Assembly: GCF_043235035.1 (NCBI RefSeq) | Contig: NZ_JAZAQF010000094.1 | Location: 1 to 64,000, forward strand | DNA: 64,000 nt | Source of the DNA: CACIAM-69d sp001698445 | Lineage (GTDB): Bacteria > Cyanobacteriota > Cyanobacteriia > CACIAM-69d | Direction of reading: 5' to 3' | Shown: positions 34,323 through 42,759 of the stretch, piece after piece | Position numbering within the stretch: the stretch's first letter is position 1 | Layout: every line of letters begins with the position of its first letter | Translations under genes and position numbers: made by a program | Notes under the pieces: model-generated | What the model saw: only the letters and a program-made list of their open reading frames with translations | What the model was told of the DNA's origin: nothing | Database searches by the model: none

Positions 34323-35042
34323 ATGGCCGGAACTGAATCCTCGATCGCCCCACCCACTAGCACGCTCAACGCTCCGATCTTGCTCGTGGAAAGTGATGAT
34401 TCGATCCTCGATCGGGCCATGACGGATCTCAAAAACGCCGGGTATGCCGTCGCCGCAGCCAAGGATGCCCAAGCCGGTCTGACCTATGCGCGAGACTTGC
34501 CCGTCTCCCTGATTGTGGTTGATCGACTGTTGGTTCCCGGCGAATCGGGGCTGTGGCTATGCAATCAACTGCGCGAGCTGGGGAACGTGGCCCCCGTGTT
34601 GTTGATCATGGCCCGCGATGAAGTGGAAGACCGGGCCGCTTGCCTGGAAGCCGGGGCCGATGACTATTTGCTCAAGCCCTACCGCAGTGAAAAATTACTG
34701 GAATTGGTGCGGCTTTATCTACGCCCCACGGAAACGGGTACACCCCTGTTGCACTTTGCCGATTTGGCCTTGGATCTCGATCGCCGCACAGCCATCCGCA
34801 ACGGCCACACGATCGCCCTAACCATGAAGGAATTTGAGCTATTGCGCTACCTCATGGAAAATCCGCGCGAAGTGCTCACCCGCGAGCAAATTCTCGAAAA
34901 CGTTTGGGGCTACGACTTCATGGGCGAATCAAACATCATCGAAGTCTATGTGCGCTATTTGCGTCTAAAGCTCGAAGACGAAAGCCAAAAGCGCCTGATC
35001 CAAACTGTGCGCGGCGTGGGCTATGTGCTCCGAGAAACCTAG
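34323..35042 (+). CDS. nblR: OmpR/PhoB-family response regulator, NblR-like
   Basis: A 239-residue two-domain regulator. The receiver (about 20-135) has ILLVESDDSILDRAM, the phosphoacceptor-like Asp in LIVVDRLLVPGESGLWLC, and LEAGADDYLLKPYRSEKLLE. The acidic pair is ES-DD rather than the usual ED-D. The C-terminal winged helix (about 145-238) has LTMKEFELLRYLMENPREVL, TREQILENVWGYDFMGESNI and a normal end RGVGYVLRET. The extent and the DR(L/M)L..GESGL motif resemble NblR, which controls phycobilisome degradation and stress survival and is noted for atypical receiver activation. A paralogous OmpR-type regulator is the alternative. The ATG at 34323 is used. Confidence 0.68.
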   Translation: MAGTESSIAPPTSTLNAPILLVESDDSILDRAMTDLKNAGYAVAAAKDAQAGLTYARDLPVSLIVVDRLLVPGESGLWLCNQLRELGNVAPVLLIMARDEVEDRAACLEAGADDYLLKPYRSEKLLELVRLYLRPTETGTPLLHFADLALDLDRRTAIRNGHTIALTMKEFELLRYLMENPREVLTREQILENVWGYDFMGESNIIEVYVRYLRLKLEDESQKRLIQTVRGVGYVLRET

Positions 35043-35076
35043 GCGATCGCCCCTCAGTCTCAGCCCCTCAAAACAA

Positions 35077-35309
35077 TAGACCTCTTGCACAAATTAACCC
35101 CTTCTGATCAAGATGGGCTAATTAACGATCATTTCGTAGGTTGGCTTGAGGTACGAAACCCAACAGCAGCAAGGCTTGCAGTGATCGAGTTGGGTTTCGC
35201 AAAGCTCAACCCAACCTACGGAACAACCCAGTGTTTGAGTGTTTTTCAGTCAATCAGGGATCTGGGAGCGGGATTTGGGATGAGGTTCTTGATTGATGCA
35301 AGAGGTCTA
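35077..35309. mobile_element. 233-bp MITE-like element with perfect 13-bp terminal inverted repeats
   Basis: TAGACCTCTTGCA (35077-35089) is mirrored exactly by TGCAAGAGGTCTA (35297-35309). The outer TA at both ends would fit a TA target duplication as used by IS630/Tc1-mariner transposases. The interior contains two inverted arms, GTAGGTTGGCTTGAG and CTCAACCCAACCTAC (35136-35219). A diverged copy lies at 54628-54850. No coding capacity is seen, so it is non-autonomous. Confidence 0.85.
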
Positions 35310-35413
35310 AAGACAAGGGGCTGAAGCCCCTTACCCTCGCGATTTTGCAACACCAGAATCAAGGGTTGAAGACCCTCATTTTGAATCCTGGTTTTTGATT
35401 CTGGAGTTAGAGC
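35310..35413. repeat. Hairpin-rich tail after the MITE
   Basis: AAGGGGCTGAAGCCCCTT (about 35315-35332) is a near-perfect palindrome of the dispersed AAGGGGCTT family. CCAGAATCAAGGG (about 35351) pairs with the TTTTTGATTCTGG arm near 35391-35403. One of these could terminate the convergent cyclophilin or regulator transcript; none has a clean T tract on the right strand. Confidence 0.5.
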
Positions 35414-35833
35414 CTAGTGCTCAATTTTCACGGACAGAATCTTGTCATTGGCACGAATTGCATTCACCACATCCATGTCCTCCGTGCGACCAAACACCGT
35501 ATGCACACCGTCCAAATGCGATTGGGGCGAATGGCAAATGAAGAATTGGCTGCCACCCGTGTCGCGACCGGCATGGGCCATCGACAGGCTCCCCGCCATG
35601 TGCTTGTTCGAATTAATTTCGCACTTGATCGTATAACCCGGGCCGCCGCGACCATCACCATTGGGACAGCCACCTTGGATCACAAAATTGGGGATTACGC
35701 GGTGGAAGGTCAGACCATCGTAAAAGCCCTTTTCCGACAAATCCACGAAGTTTTTCACTGTGTTGGGAGCATCATTATCGAACAGCTCGATATGAATCGT
35801 GCCCTTGGCGGTTTCCATAATGGCGCGCGTCAT
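35414..35833 (-). CDS. Cyclophilin-type peptidyl-prolyl cis-trans isomerase
   Basis: A 139-residue single-domain cyclophilin that speeds proline isomerisation in protein folding; without a signal peptide it should be cytoplasmic. The fold motifs are METAKGTIHIELFDNDAPNT, VKNFVDLSEKGFYDGLTFHR (active-site Arg), VIPNFVIQGGCPNGDGRGGP, HMAGSLSMAHAGRDTGGSQF and HTVFGRTEDMDVVNAIRAND. The ATG at 35833 has AAGGGG about seven bases upstream. Length is that of the small bacterial PpiB type. Confidence 0.95.
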   Translation of the reverse strand: MTRAIMETAKGTIHIELFDNDAPNTVKNFVDLSEKGFYDGLTFHRVIPNFVIQGGCPNGDGRGGPGYTIKCEINSNKHMAGSLSMAHAGRDTGGSQFFICHSPQSHLDGVHTVFGRTEDMDVVNAIRANDKILSVKIEH

Positions 35834-36094
35834 GCGGTTGCCCCTTGTGTAGTCAGTTGAGATTGTTAGGTTGAATCTCTGGTGATGCAATGCTGAAAAT
35901 GGGCAATCCAACGAGGTAGCCCACAGTCCGCCACTGTCGCCAAAGAATGCTGTCTGAGTTTACCGCTGCCGGGGAATTTCGATCCCCACACAAGGATTAA
36001 TCTCTGCTTAATTCACCGTTATTTGACCGTTGATTAAACCTATGCATTCATGCCCGATCGCCCCGGGAATTAATGCTGCATTCACCCAGCTCGT

Positions 36095-36847
36095 TTAGGC
36101 ATGAGTTTGGGATTTTTCCGAGGCCGCAGCGGTCGATCGCACCCAAGTTAACAGCTCCTGAGGATGCTGAAACAGCATATCCGGCTGGCTGTTGCGCAAC
36201 GCTCGTTCAGAATTAAACCCCCAAGCCACGGAAAGGCTGACCACGCCCGATCGGCGGGCCGCTTCCACATCCCTTGTTTCGTCGCCCACGTAGGCAACGG
36301 CTTCGCGCTGAAGGCCGGCCTGCCGCCGCACCCGCGAGATGGCGCGATCCTTGCTGAACAGGCGCAAACTGGCATCAATCCAGGTGAAATAGTGCCGCCA
36401 GCCCATCAGGGTGAGGAAGCGATCGACGGTCGATCGCTGGTTGGAAGTCACAATCCCCAGCCGGTAGCCCGCCGATCGCAGTTCTCGCAACACGTCCTCA
36501 ATGCCCTGAATGGGCTGGAGGCGATGCAAATCGGCCTGGAGTTCCCGTTTCAGACAATAGATCAGCCAAGGGCGCTGCCAAGGGGGCACATTGCTGTTTT
36601 GCAGCACCATGCGGGAATCGCAATCCCGCAGTCGGGCAATTCGTTCCGGGGTCAGGCGAGGATAGCCAAAGCGTCCCGAGAGGCGATCGAGAATTTCAAC
36701 CACCGCCTGAAAGGAGTCTGCCAACGTGCCATCAAAGTCGAACAAAATTAACCGCAAGTGCTGAGGGTCAACCAATGCAGCACTGGTGGGCAAAGACTGC
36801 GGCCCGCCGGCCGCCGCCGTAGACGCAAGCACGTGATGGGCGTTCAA
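36095..36847 (-). CDS. HAD-family hydrolase, phosphoglycolate-phosphatase-like
   Basis: A HAD phosphatase of up to 250 residues. Motif I is LILFDFDGTLADS with the nucleophile Asp, motif II LGIVTSNQ, motif III a Lys in LFSKDRAISRV and motif IV YVGDETRDVEAARR. A helical cap lies between motifs I and II. The form resembles phosphoglycolate phosphatase (Gph) of photorespiration but the substrate is not certain. A TTG start at 36847 overlaps the queG stop (TTGA), implying coupling; a later start nearer LRLILFDF is also possible since the first 30 residues look unstructured. Confidence 0.83.
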   Translation of the reverse strand: MNAHHVLASTAAAGGPQSLPTSAALVDPQHLRLILFDFDGTLADSFQAVVEILDRLSGRFGYPRLTPERIARLRDCDSRMVLQNSNVPPWQRPWLIYCLKRELQADLHRLQPIQGIEDVLRELRSAGYRLGIVTSNQRSTVDRFLTLMGWRHYFTWIDASLRLFSKDRAISRVRRQAGLQREAVAYVGDETRDVEAARRSGVVSLSVAWGFNSERALRNSQPDMLFQHPQELLTWVRSTAAASEKSQTHA

Positions 36848-38049
36848 GGATGAGGCTCAGAATCCAGTTGGGGATCGATGGAAGGATCAATGGGGCGATC
36901 GGGAGGGAGATCAACCGATCGGGGCGGGGACAACGACGAAGCTTGCAACGAAACATCCGAGTCTGATTTCAGACTAGCACGGGCATTTCGTCGCCACATC
37001 GCAGGCTTAATGCGTCGTAAAGCGGATCCTCGAAAGGCTTGATCCCAAACCTCATCACTGAGTTGAGCAAGCTGATCCAAGCGCGGAGCCACCACCCCCG
37101 ATCGAGGTCGAAAGTCTTCAATATCCGTCGGCTGGGCAAATCGTTGATTCCAGGGGCAGACATCCTGACAAATGTCGCAGCCCGCAACCCAACCCTGAAG
37201 GTTCTCGGCAATTTCCGAAGGCAGGGTCTCCGCACGGTTCTCGATCGTGTGGTAGGCAATGCAGCGGTTAGCATCCACCACAAACGGCTCGGGAATCGCC
37301 CCCGTGGGGCAAGCCTCCAGACAACGGGTACAAGTGCCGCAATGGCTGGTATGCGGGCGATCGGGCAATAATTCCAGCGTGGTGAACAGCTCCCCCAAAA
37401 ACACCCAGGAACCATACTGGCGCGTAATTAAATTGCCATTTTTGCCAATCCACCCCAAACCCGCCTCCTGGGCCCAGGCCTTGTCCTGCACCGGGCTGCT
37501 GTCCACGGCCCAGCGGCTCTGTGCTCGGGGATCCAACGTCACTAACCACTGAGCCAGGGCCTTCAGGCGGGTTTCCAAAACTCGGTGGTAATCCCGTCCC
37601 CAAGCATAGCGGGCAATCTTGCCAAATTGGGGCTGGTCAAGTTGGGGCTGAGCTTGGGCAGGCTCGATCGCTGACTCAGCTTGGGAAAAGGATAGGTTCG
37701 AGGGCCGCTGTTCGAGGGGCCGTTGTTCAAGGGGCCGCTGTTCAGGGCTGTAGTAATTCAGGGCAACGCAAATGACCGATCGCGCCTCGGGCATAAATTC
37801 TCGCGCATCAAATCGCTTGGGAGCCGCCATCCATTTCATTTCGGCGGCAAACCCGCGATCGAGCCAGCGTTGGAGGGCTGATACGGCCGATGGTAAGGGT
37901 GGGTACTCTGAGCTTATAGCTGCTATTCCCACCTGATGAAACCCCAGGGCGAGAGCTTTCGTTTTCACTTGGTATGTGTTTCGGCGAGCGATCGCCACTG
38001 GGGAAGACCCGCCCACAGCAGGGTCATACTCCAATGCGGTTGTGTCCAT
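36844..38049 (-). CDS. queG: Epoxyqueuosine reductase
   Basis: QueG reduces epoxyqueuosine to queuosine in tRNA using cobalamin and two [4Fe-4S] clusters. The roughly 401-residue protein has the N-terminal DUF1730-like part (VGIAAISSEYPPLPSAVSAL, AAEMKWMAAPKRFDAREFMP, SVICVALNYYSPEQ), KAWAQEAGLGWIGKNGNLIT, and the ferredoxin motifs CGTCTRCLEACPTGAI and CDICQDVCPWNQRFAQP. It carries an unusual triple QRPLE repeat near residues 105-118. The ATG at 38049 is selected over a GTG upstream. It is followed, with a 4-nt overlap, by the HAD gene. Confidence 0.93.
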   Translation of the reverse strand: MDTTALEYDPAVGGSSPVAIARRNTYQVKTKALALGFHQVGIAAISSEYPPLPSAVSALQRWLDRGFAAEMKWMAAPKRFDAREFMPEARSVICVALNYYSPEQRPLEQRPLEQRPSNLSFSQAESAIEPAQAQPQLDQPQFGKIARYAWGRDYHRVLETRLKALAQWLVTLDPRAQSRWAVDSSPVQDKAWAQEAGLGWIGKNGNLITRQYGSWVFLGELFTTLELLPDRPHTSHCGTCTRCLEACPTGAIPEPFVVDANRCIAYHTIENRAETLPSEIAENLQGWVAGCDICQDVCPWNQRFAQPTDIEDFRPRSGVVAPRLDQLAQLSDEVWDQAFRGSALRRIKPAMWRRNARASLKSDSDVSLQASSLSPPRSVDLPPDRPIDPSIDPQLDSEPHP

Positions 38050-38242
38050 CGCGATTGGCTCACAAGACACGGCAGAGTAGTTGAGAGCCGGTCATGAACG
38101 ATTGGTGCAAAAGACTGCGAGGGATCGTCATGGAGGGCGGTGCGGTTACTGCAAACGAGATGTGTTTGGTTACTCGGGTTGAGGATGCTAAAGCGGATCA
38201 GCGCCCCAGCGTCCTTAGACTTGAACTAGCCAAGCACCTCGT

Positions 38243-39154
38243 TTAGTCATCTTCGAGGATCCGTTCCAGTTGCCACAGGATTTGGTTGCCTTCACGTCGC
38301 ACGCGAGTCACAATCCAGTTCCGCCAGACCCAGTTTTCACCCCGACTGGTCACGGCACTGGCGTTAACGTCCATCAAATCAGCCAATTCCGAGCTGGCAA
38401 TCAGATATCCTCGATCGGCGACCTCATCCGCAATGCGTAGGGTTTCGATCAAGTTACGCAATTGGCCTACACGCACATCGCGCAGATCGGCATCCGTTGG
38501 CGCGATCGCCAGTTGATCCAAAACAGGTTCAGACATGGTTTCAGGTATAGCTGCTATCGAGACTGTAGTTGTGTCTGAAGCATCGAGATGAGATTTACTC
38601 GCAGGCTCCGATTCCGAAAACTCCGAGCGATCAAAAATCTCTAGCTTCAATTGATCTAATTTAGGCGATCGGCCGGCCGCAAAAACGCGGGCAATTTCAT
38701 CACATCGCTCATTTCCCGCCTCGCCCGAGTGGCCGCGCACGTATTCCCAACGCACAGCGGGGTTGTTCAAAGCATCCAGACGCTCCCAAAGATCTCGGTT
38801 GAGCACCGGTTGTCCGCTGGCAGTTTTCCAGCCTTTTCGTCGCCAATTTCGCACCCATTCTGTAATTCCTTTAATAACGTACTGACTATCCGTTAGCAAA
38901 GTGATTGATTCGCCTTGACCGTATTGATGCCAGAATTGCAGCGCTTCAATGGCAGCTTGCATTTCCATCCGATTATTAGTTGTGTTGGAAGTGCCTCCAC
39001 CCAGTTCATGGCAAGAGCTGTTTGAAAATCGCACTAAAACGCCCCAACCGCCGGGCCCTGGATTACCGGAACAAGCCCCGTCAGTATAGATACGCGAAAT
39101 CTGATGTGAGTTGATTGACGATGGGGGCATGGAGGCGATGGAAGAGGATGTCAT
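38243..39154 (-). CDS. rnhA: Ribonuclease HI with C-terminal extension
   Basis: RNase HI cuts RNA in RNA-DNA hybrids. The catalytic domain (about residues 20-160) shows IYTDGACSGNPGPGGWGVLV, NRMEMQAAIEALQFW, LLTDSQYVIKGITEWVRNWR and YVRGHSGEAGNERCDEIARV, with the DEDD residues in place. A C-terminal extension of about 140 residues follows: an acidic/Ser-rich linker, then a compact domain (RNLIETLRIADEVADRGYLI, SSELADLMDVNASAVTSRGE, WVWRNWIVTRV) that resembles a winged-helix-like module seen in other cyanobacterial proteins. Start is uncertain; ATG at 39154 is used, 39130 is an option. Confidence 0.93.
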   Translation of the reverse strand: MTSSSIASMPPSSINSHQISRIYTDGACSGNPGPGGWGVLVRFSNSSCHELGGGTSNTTNNRMEMQAAIEALQFWHQYGQGESITLLTDSQYVIKGITEWVRNWRRKGWKTASGQPVLNRDLWERLDALNNPAVRWEYVRGHSGEAGNERCDEIARVFAAGRSPKLDQLKLEIFDRSEFSESEPASKSHLDASDTTTVSIAAIPETMSEPVLDQLAIAPTDADLRDVRVGQLRNLIETLRIADEVADRGYLIASSELADLMDVNASAVTSRGENWVWRNWIVTRVRREGNQILWQLERILEDD

Positions 39155-39691
39155 TGTTAGTGGTGGGGCCGTTGGCAATCAATTGTTATATTTTTATGAC
39201 TTTGTTGGCTAGAAATTCTAATGGTTTTGGTTTTTCTAAATATCCCTACTAGACCTTGCTGAGCCTAAAGCGCTCAATCTAGTCGCATTCTTGATTGGGT
39301 GTTGATAGATCTCGGTCGATCGAGAAGCAGCAGGGGGATTCTAGAATATACGTTTTCAAAATGCACGTTTTGCCAATGCACATTCTGCCAAAAGCCTTTT
39401 GATCACCCGATCAGCCTTTAGCTCTCAATCTATTCAAGATTTAGCGACAAGTGGGGAGACAATTGCTCACACCCAGTTCAACAGCCGCGACGTTTAGCAT
39501 CAACAGACCACTTAGTCTTTCACTCAGTTGCCGCTCATTCTTGGCTGTTAGGCTGTGATCAACCGCTGACCCCGTTACCTGCTCAGGGCTATTACCCTAC
39601 CCGTATTTTAGTCGTTGAAGAGACAACGGGGATCGAAAGATAATACCCAAGATTGAATGATCTGTGAGAATAGTTTTTGGTCTTGCAGCGA
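39155..39691. other. Gene-free stretch between rnhA and tRNA-Phe
   Basis: About 540 nt, AT-rich near rnhA. A near-direct repeat TGCACGTTTTGCCAATGCAC occurs at about 39362. Nothing resembles a protein or RNA gene. The rnhA promoter should lie at the left end. Confidence 0.45.
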
Positions 39692-39764
39692 TGCCAGGAG
39701 GCGGACTTGAACCGCCGACACGAGGATTTTCAGTCCTCTGCTCTACCGGCTGAGCTATCCCGGC
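39692..39764 (-). tRNA. tRNA-Phe (GAA)
   Basis: The 73-nt minus-strand sequence folds as a standard tRNA. The acceptor stem GCCGGGA pairs with TCCTGGC (one G-T pair), followed by discriminator A. The D arm is GCTCAGCCGGTAGAGC, the anticodon arm AGGACTGAAAATCCT with anticodon GAA, and the T arm GGCGGTTCAAGTCCGCC. CCA is not encoded. It is a single tRNA gene. Confidence 0.97.
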
Positions 39765-39772
39765 TAGGGTTT

Positions 39773-39800
39773 TTAGGCGCTGCTGTTTTCAGCGCCTAAA
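39773..39800. terminator. Perfect hairpin between PPC gene and tRNA-Phe
   Basis: TTAGGCGCTG pairs exactly with CAGCGCCTAA around a loop of about six bases, with TTT before and AAATAAATT after. It lies 70 nt past the stop of the PPC-domain gene and just upstream of the tRNA. The lack of a T tract on the minus strand leaves its role open. Confidence 0.5.
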
Positions 39801-39871
39801 TAAATTAGCAAACTTGATCAGGATTGGCAAGGGATTCGCTAATTTTTTTGGAAGAACCAGCTTTCTAACGC

Positions 39872-40330
39872 CTATTGGATCGGCTGCAGGCGGGTGACCT
39901 TGAGCTTGAAGGGGCCGCCAACGGCTTTGCCAAAGGTTTGAACCCGCACAACATACTCGCCTGTGTTCTGAATGCTGGTGAAAATCAGGGAGTTTGTGCC
40001 GCTGTCGGGGCCGTCGTCATTCTCGGCAATGCTGGAACCGTCATCAGCAATGAGCATCAGAACGGTGTCGAAGCTGTCGGAGCTGGCGGTGATTTCAACC
40101 CGATCGCCTGCCGTGAGCGAGATTTTATAGTCCCGGGCAAATCCTCCTTGGCCGGTGGGGATGTCCTTGGTGGATAGGGTGTCGTTCAACTCGCTGCTGC
40201 TGGAAATCGTGCCCGGTTGATAGGTCGGGCTGGTTTGGGCGATCGCCCCGCCACTGCCGGCCATGACCAGGGCGATCGCGCCCATCACTCCCACTACGCC
40301 ACGCCGCCGTAAAAAAGACCAAAAAAGCAT
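39872..40330 (-). CDS. Secreted PPC-domain protein
   Basis: A 152-residue exported protein with a signal peptide (about 1-31, GVVGVMGAIALVMAGSGGAI, ending AQT) and one bacterial pre-peptidase C-terminal (PPC) beta-sandwich: RDYKISLTAGDRVEITASSD, SFDTVLMLIADDGSSIAEND, TGEYVVRVQTFGKAVGGPFK. PPC domains usually sit at the end of secreted proteases; stand-alone copies like this one are common in cyanobacteria and have unknown roles. The ATG at 40330 follows the promoter-like AT stretch without a strong ribosome-binding site. Confidence 0.85.
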   Translation of the reverse strand: MLFWSFLRRRGVVGVMGAIALVMAGSGGAIAQTSPTYQPGTISSSSELNDTLSTKDIPTGQGGFARDYKISLTAGDRVEITASSDSFDTVLMLIADDGSSIAENDDGPDSGTNSLIFTSIQNTGEYVVRVQTFGKAVGGPFKLKVTRLQPIQ

Positions 40331-40691
40331 GAAATCACCGTCCCAAGGGCATCGCTCCGATTATAGCCAGTCCAATTGAGAATCCCAGTTCCGGGCTAAA
40401 CCCGATCGCCCTGAATCCCCGGATTAAACTGAGCGATCGCCCGACTCCGAAACTCTGGCTAGTTCGATTACGTCACCGATCTAACGGCGGCCAGTCCCCA
40501 GTTCCGGAAAATCAGCCCAAACAGTTCCAGTGATTTCTGAACGGCCAAAAACCTTGGAGAGGTTACCAAAACCTTGCCCAAACGTTCCCGGTTCGGAACC
40601 CTTGGCGGTTGAATTTTTGATTGGCTGAAAACCCAGGGTCTGGACTTGCCTGATATTTTGGTTTTGAAGCAACCCAACCGATTTTGCGAAT
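40331..40691. other. Divergent region between PPC and cyclophilin-RTX genes
   Basis: About 360 nt with no supported gene. Open frames here lack start signals. Within 40500-40690 the sequence has runs such as AACCTTGG/AACCTTGCC near 40553-40575 but no clear operator or terminator. Confidence 0.4.
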
Positions 40692-42002
40692 ATGGCTCCT
40701 GCGGCTCGTTTAAATGGTTCCGCCACCGTAATCATGCTGGTGAACGGTCAGTCCGTCGAAATGGCGATCGATGGGGCCAATGCTCCCGTCACAGCCGGTA
40801 ATTTTGTGGACTTGGTGGAGCGGGGATTTTATGACGGCATTTCGTTTCACCGCGTGGTGCGATCGCCCGATCCCTTTGTGGTGCAAGCGGGAGATCCGGC
40901 GAGCAAAGATCCCAACGTGCCGCTCAGCAGCTTGGGAACGGGCGGGTTCATTGACCCAGACACCAACCAAGCCCGCAGCATTCCCCTTGAAATCAAAGTT
41001 CAGGGCGCAGCGGAACCGATCTATAGCCAAACCACCACTCAGCCGGTGGCCTTGCCCCACAAGCAAGGAACCCTGGCCATGGCCAGGGCCCAATCGCCCG
41101 ATTCCGGCTCGTCGCAGTTCTACATTGCCCTGAAGGAATTGCCGTTTTTGGATGGTAATTACGCCACCTTTGGCCAGGTGACCCAAGGGTTTTCGGCAGT
41201 GGATGCGATCCAAGCGGGCGATCGCATCACGGCGGCCAAAGTGGTGGATGGAGTTTTGCCGGGGCGGACTTCAGTGGTGCTGACGGATGCGACCCGCTTG
41301 AATACTGCGCACAATTTTCTGAACCGGGCTGACCTGCCCCGCCAATTCACCTTCCTCACAGAAGCGGCAGAGACCGTGACCCTGACGGCGGCCCAAAGCC
41401 AAACTACCCCCAGCGGCGTGCGGGGGTTGGGGGGCGATGACGTAATCACCGGCTCCAGTGCGGCGGATATTGTCTGGGGTGATGCGGGCAATGATTCGCT
41501 CTTCGGTGGCGACGGAGATGATTATCTGCGCGGCATTGATGGTAATGACTTGATCAACGGTGACGGGGGCAACGACTTCCTCAACGGTAATCAGGGCAAC
41601 GATACGGTCAATGGCGGTGCGGGTGATGATTTTGTGCGCGGCGGCCAAGGCGATGATGTGCTGCTGGGAGGCGATGGCAATGATGTCCTTTGCGGTGACT
41701 TTGGGGCTGATACCTTGACCGGCGGCGTGGGGGCCGATACGTTCCTGCTGCGCACTGATACGGCGATCGGGATTCGGGCGGCGGCGGATTTGGTGGTGGA
41801 TTTCAGTGCGGCTCAGGGCGATCGAGTCGGCATTGTCGGTTCCGTGAGCTTGGAGCAACTGACGCTGCAAAGTCAGGGAGGCTCCACGGTGCTGCAATTG
41901 CCCACGGGTCAGACCTTGGCCACCATCACCGGAGCCACTCCCGATTTGGTGCGATCGGCTCTTGTGGTCGTCAGCGCCAGTGATGCGGTCATGCGCCTAT
42001 AG
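40692..42002 (+). CDS. Cyclophilin domain fused to RTX (hemolysin-type) calcium-binding repeats
   Basis: A 436-residue protein. Residues about 10-200 form a peptidyl-prolyl isomerase (FVDLVERGFYDGISFHRVVR, PFVVQAGDPASKDP, KQGTLAMARAQSPDSGSSQF, NYATFGQVTQGFSAVDAIQA). After a linker, residues about 245-350 carry RTX nonapeptide repeats GGxGxDxLx (GDAGNDSLFGGDGDDYLRGI, GGAGDDFVRGGQGDDVLLGG), then a C-terminal domain with GADTFLLRTD and VVDFSAAQGDRV typical of RTX ends. RTX tails bind calcium and guide type I secretion without a signal peptide; none is seen here. This suggests an exported folding catalyst. No type I transporter gene is nearby. Confidence 0.92.
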   Translation: MAPAARLNGSATVIMLVNGQSVEMAIDGANAPVTAGNFVDLVERGFYDGISFHRVVRSPDPFVVQAGDPASKDPNVPLSSLGTGGFIDPDTNQARSIPLEIKVQGAAEPIYSQTTTQPVALPHKQGTLAMARAQSPDSGSSQFYIALKELPFLDGNYATFGQVTQGFSAVDAIQAGDRITAAKVVDGVLPGRTSVVLTDATRLNTAHNFLNRADLPRQFTFLTEAAETVTLTAAQSQTTPSGVRGLGGDDVITGSSAADIVWGDAGNDSLFGGDGDDYLRGIDGNDLINGDGGNDFLNGNQGNDTVNGGAGDDFVRGGQGDDVLLGGDGNDVLCGDFGADTLTGGVGADTFLLRTDTAIGIRAAADLVVDFSAAQGDRVGIVGSVSLEQLTLQSQGGSTVLQLPTGQTLATITGATPDLVRSALVVVSASDAVMRL

Positions 42003-42304
42003 GTTTCCTCCGGCTCAAAAAACGCCATCTAGCTCAGGCTTGGGGTCAGCATTTTCAAGCACATCTGGCGAATCGCAAAGCGTGTAGCATTGCCCTAGCC
42101 CGGCCTCGCAGTCGATTTTCAGGCGGTTTTAGGTGTTGTTTCTCGGCTTGATTCTGCACAGTAGAGATGCAACCCCAACTGAGCTATAACTAGCTATTAA
42201 TCAGTCACTAATCAGTCACGAGTGACTGATGCTTGGGCGATCGCCACGACAGGCCAAGCCCAATCGTGACATTCACCCTCATATTCGATCGGGAGGACAG
42301 GAAC
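42003..42304. other. Intergenic region before aroH
   Basis: About 300 nt. A repeated AATCAGTCACTAATCAGTCA at about 42199 followed by CGAGTGACTGAT could be a short inverted/direct operator-like site, with TAACTAGC before it. No gene is supported. Confidence 0.4.
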
Positions 42305-42715
42305 GTGGGTTGGCGAGTCCGGGCCATTCGAGGAGCAACTACCGCAACCGAAAACACCATTGAAGCCATTCGGGAGGCGGTTCATGAGCTACTCGACGCT
42401 TTGGAAACCCACAATCGTCTGGAGATGGATGAGGTGGTGAGTGTCACCTTTTCGGTGACCCGTGACCTGGATGCCGTGTTTCCCGCCAAGATTGCCCGCG
42501 AGCGACCCAACTGGCAAAACGTGCCCCTGATGGATGTGCAGCAAATGCATGTGGATGGCAGTTTGCCCCAATGCATTCGACTGCTCGTGCATTTCAACAC
42601 CCCTGACCCGATCGCCCGGATTCATCATCCCTACCTCCGAGGAGCCAAGCACCTACGCCCCGATTGGGTTTCAGCCCAAGAAGTGCGCCAAAAGGAACTG
42701 ATCGTTAACTCCTAA
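42305..42715 (+). CDS. aroH: Chorismate mutase, AroH class
   Basis: AroH-type chorismate mutase converts chorismate to prephenate, the branch to phenylalanine and tyrosine. The 136-residue protein begins (V)GWRVRAIRGATTATENT, then EAIREAVHELLDALETHNRL, VVSVTFSVTRDLDAVFPAKI and WQNVPLMDVQQMHVDGSLPQ before CIRLLVHFN, all family marks. A GTG start at 42305 is chosen because GGGAGGACAG precedes it at good distance; a longer frame upstream is unlikely. tyrA, which uses its product's derivative, lies elsewhere in the window. Confidence 0.94.
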   Translation: MGWRVRAIRGATTATENTIEAIREAVHELLDALETHNRLEMDEVVSVTFSVTRDLDAVFPAKIARERPNWQNVPLMDVQQMHVDGSLPQCIRLLVHFNTPDPIARIHHPYLRGAKHLRPDWVSAQEVRQKELIVNS

Positions 42716-42759
42716 TTCTTTCAGGAGTTAAGCTAGCGGCAGTTTTGAGACTGAGATCT

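Noticed and set aside
38094..38246. 50-codon plus-strand frame between queG and rnhA
   Set aside because: No good ribosome-binding site, no likeness to a known protein, and it runs into the end of rnhA.
40468..40735. Minus-strand frames between the PPC gene and the cyclophilin-RTX gene
   Set aside because: No conserved features and they overlap the start of a well-supported gene.
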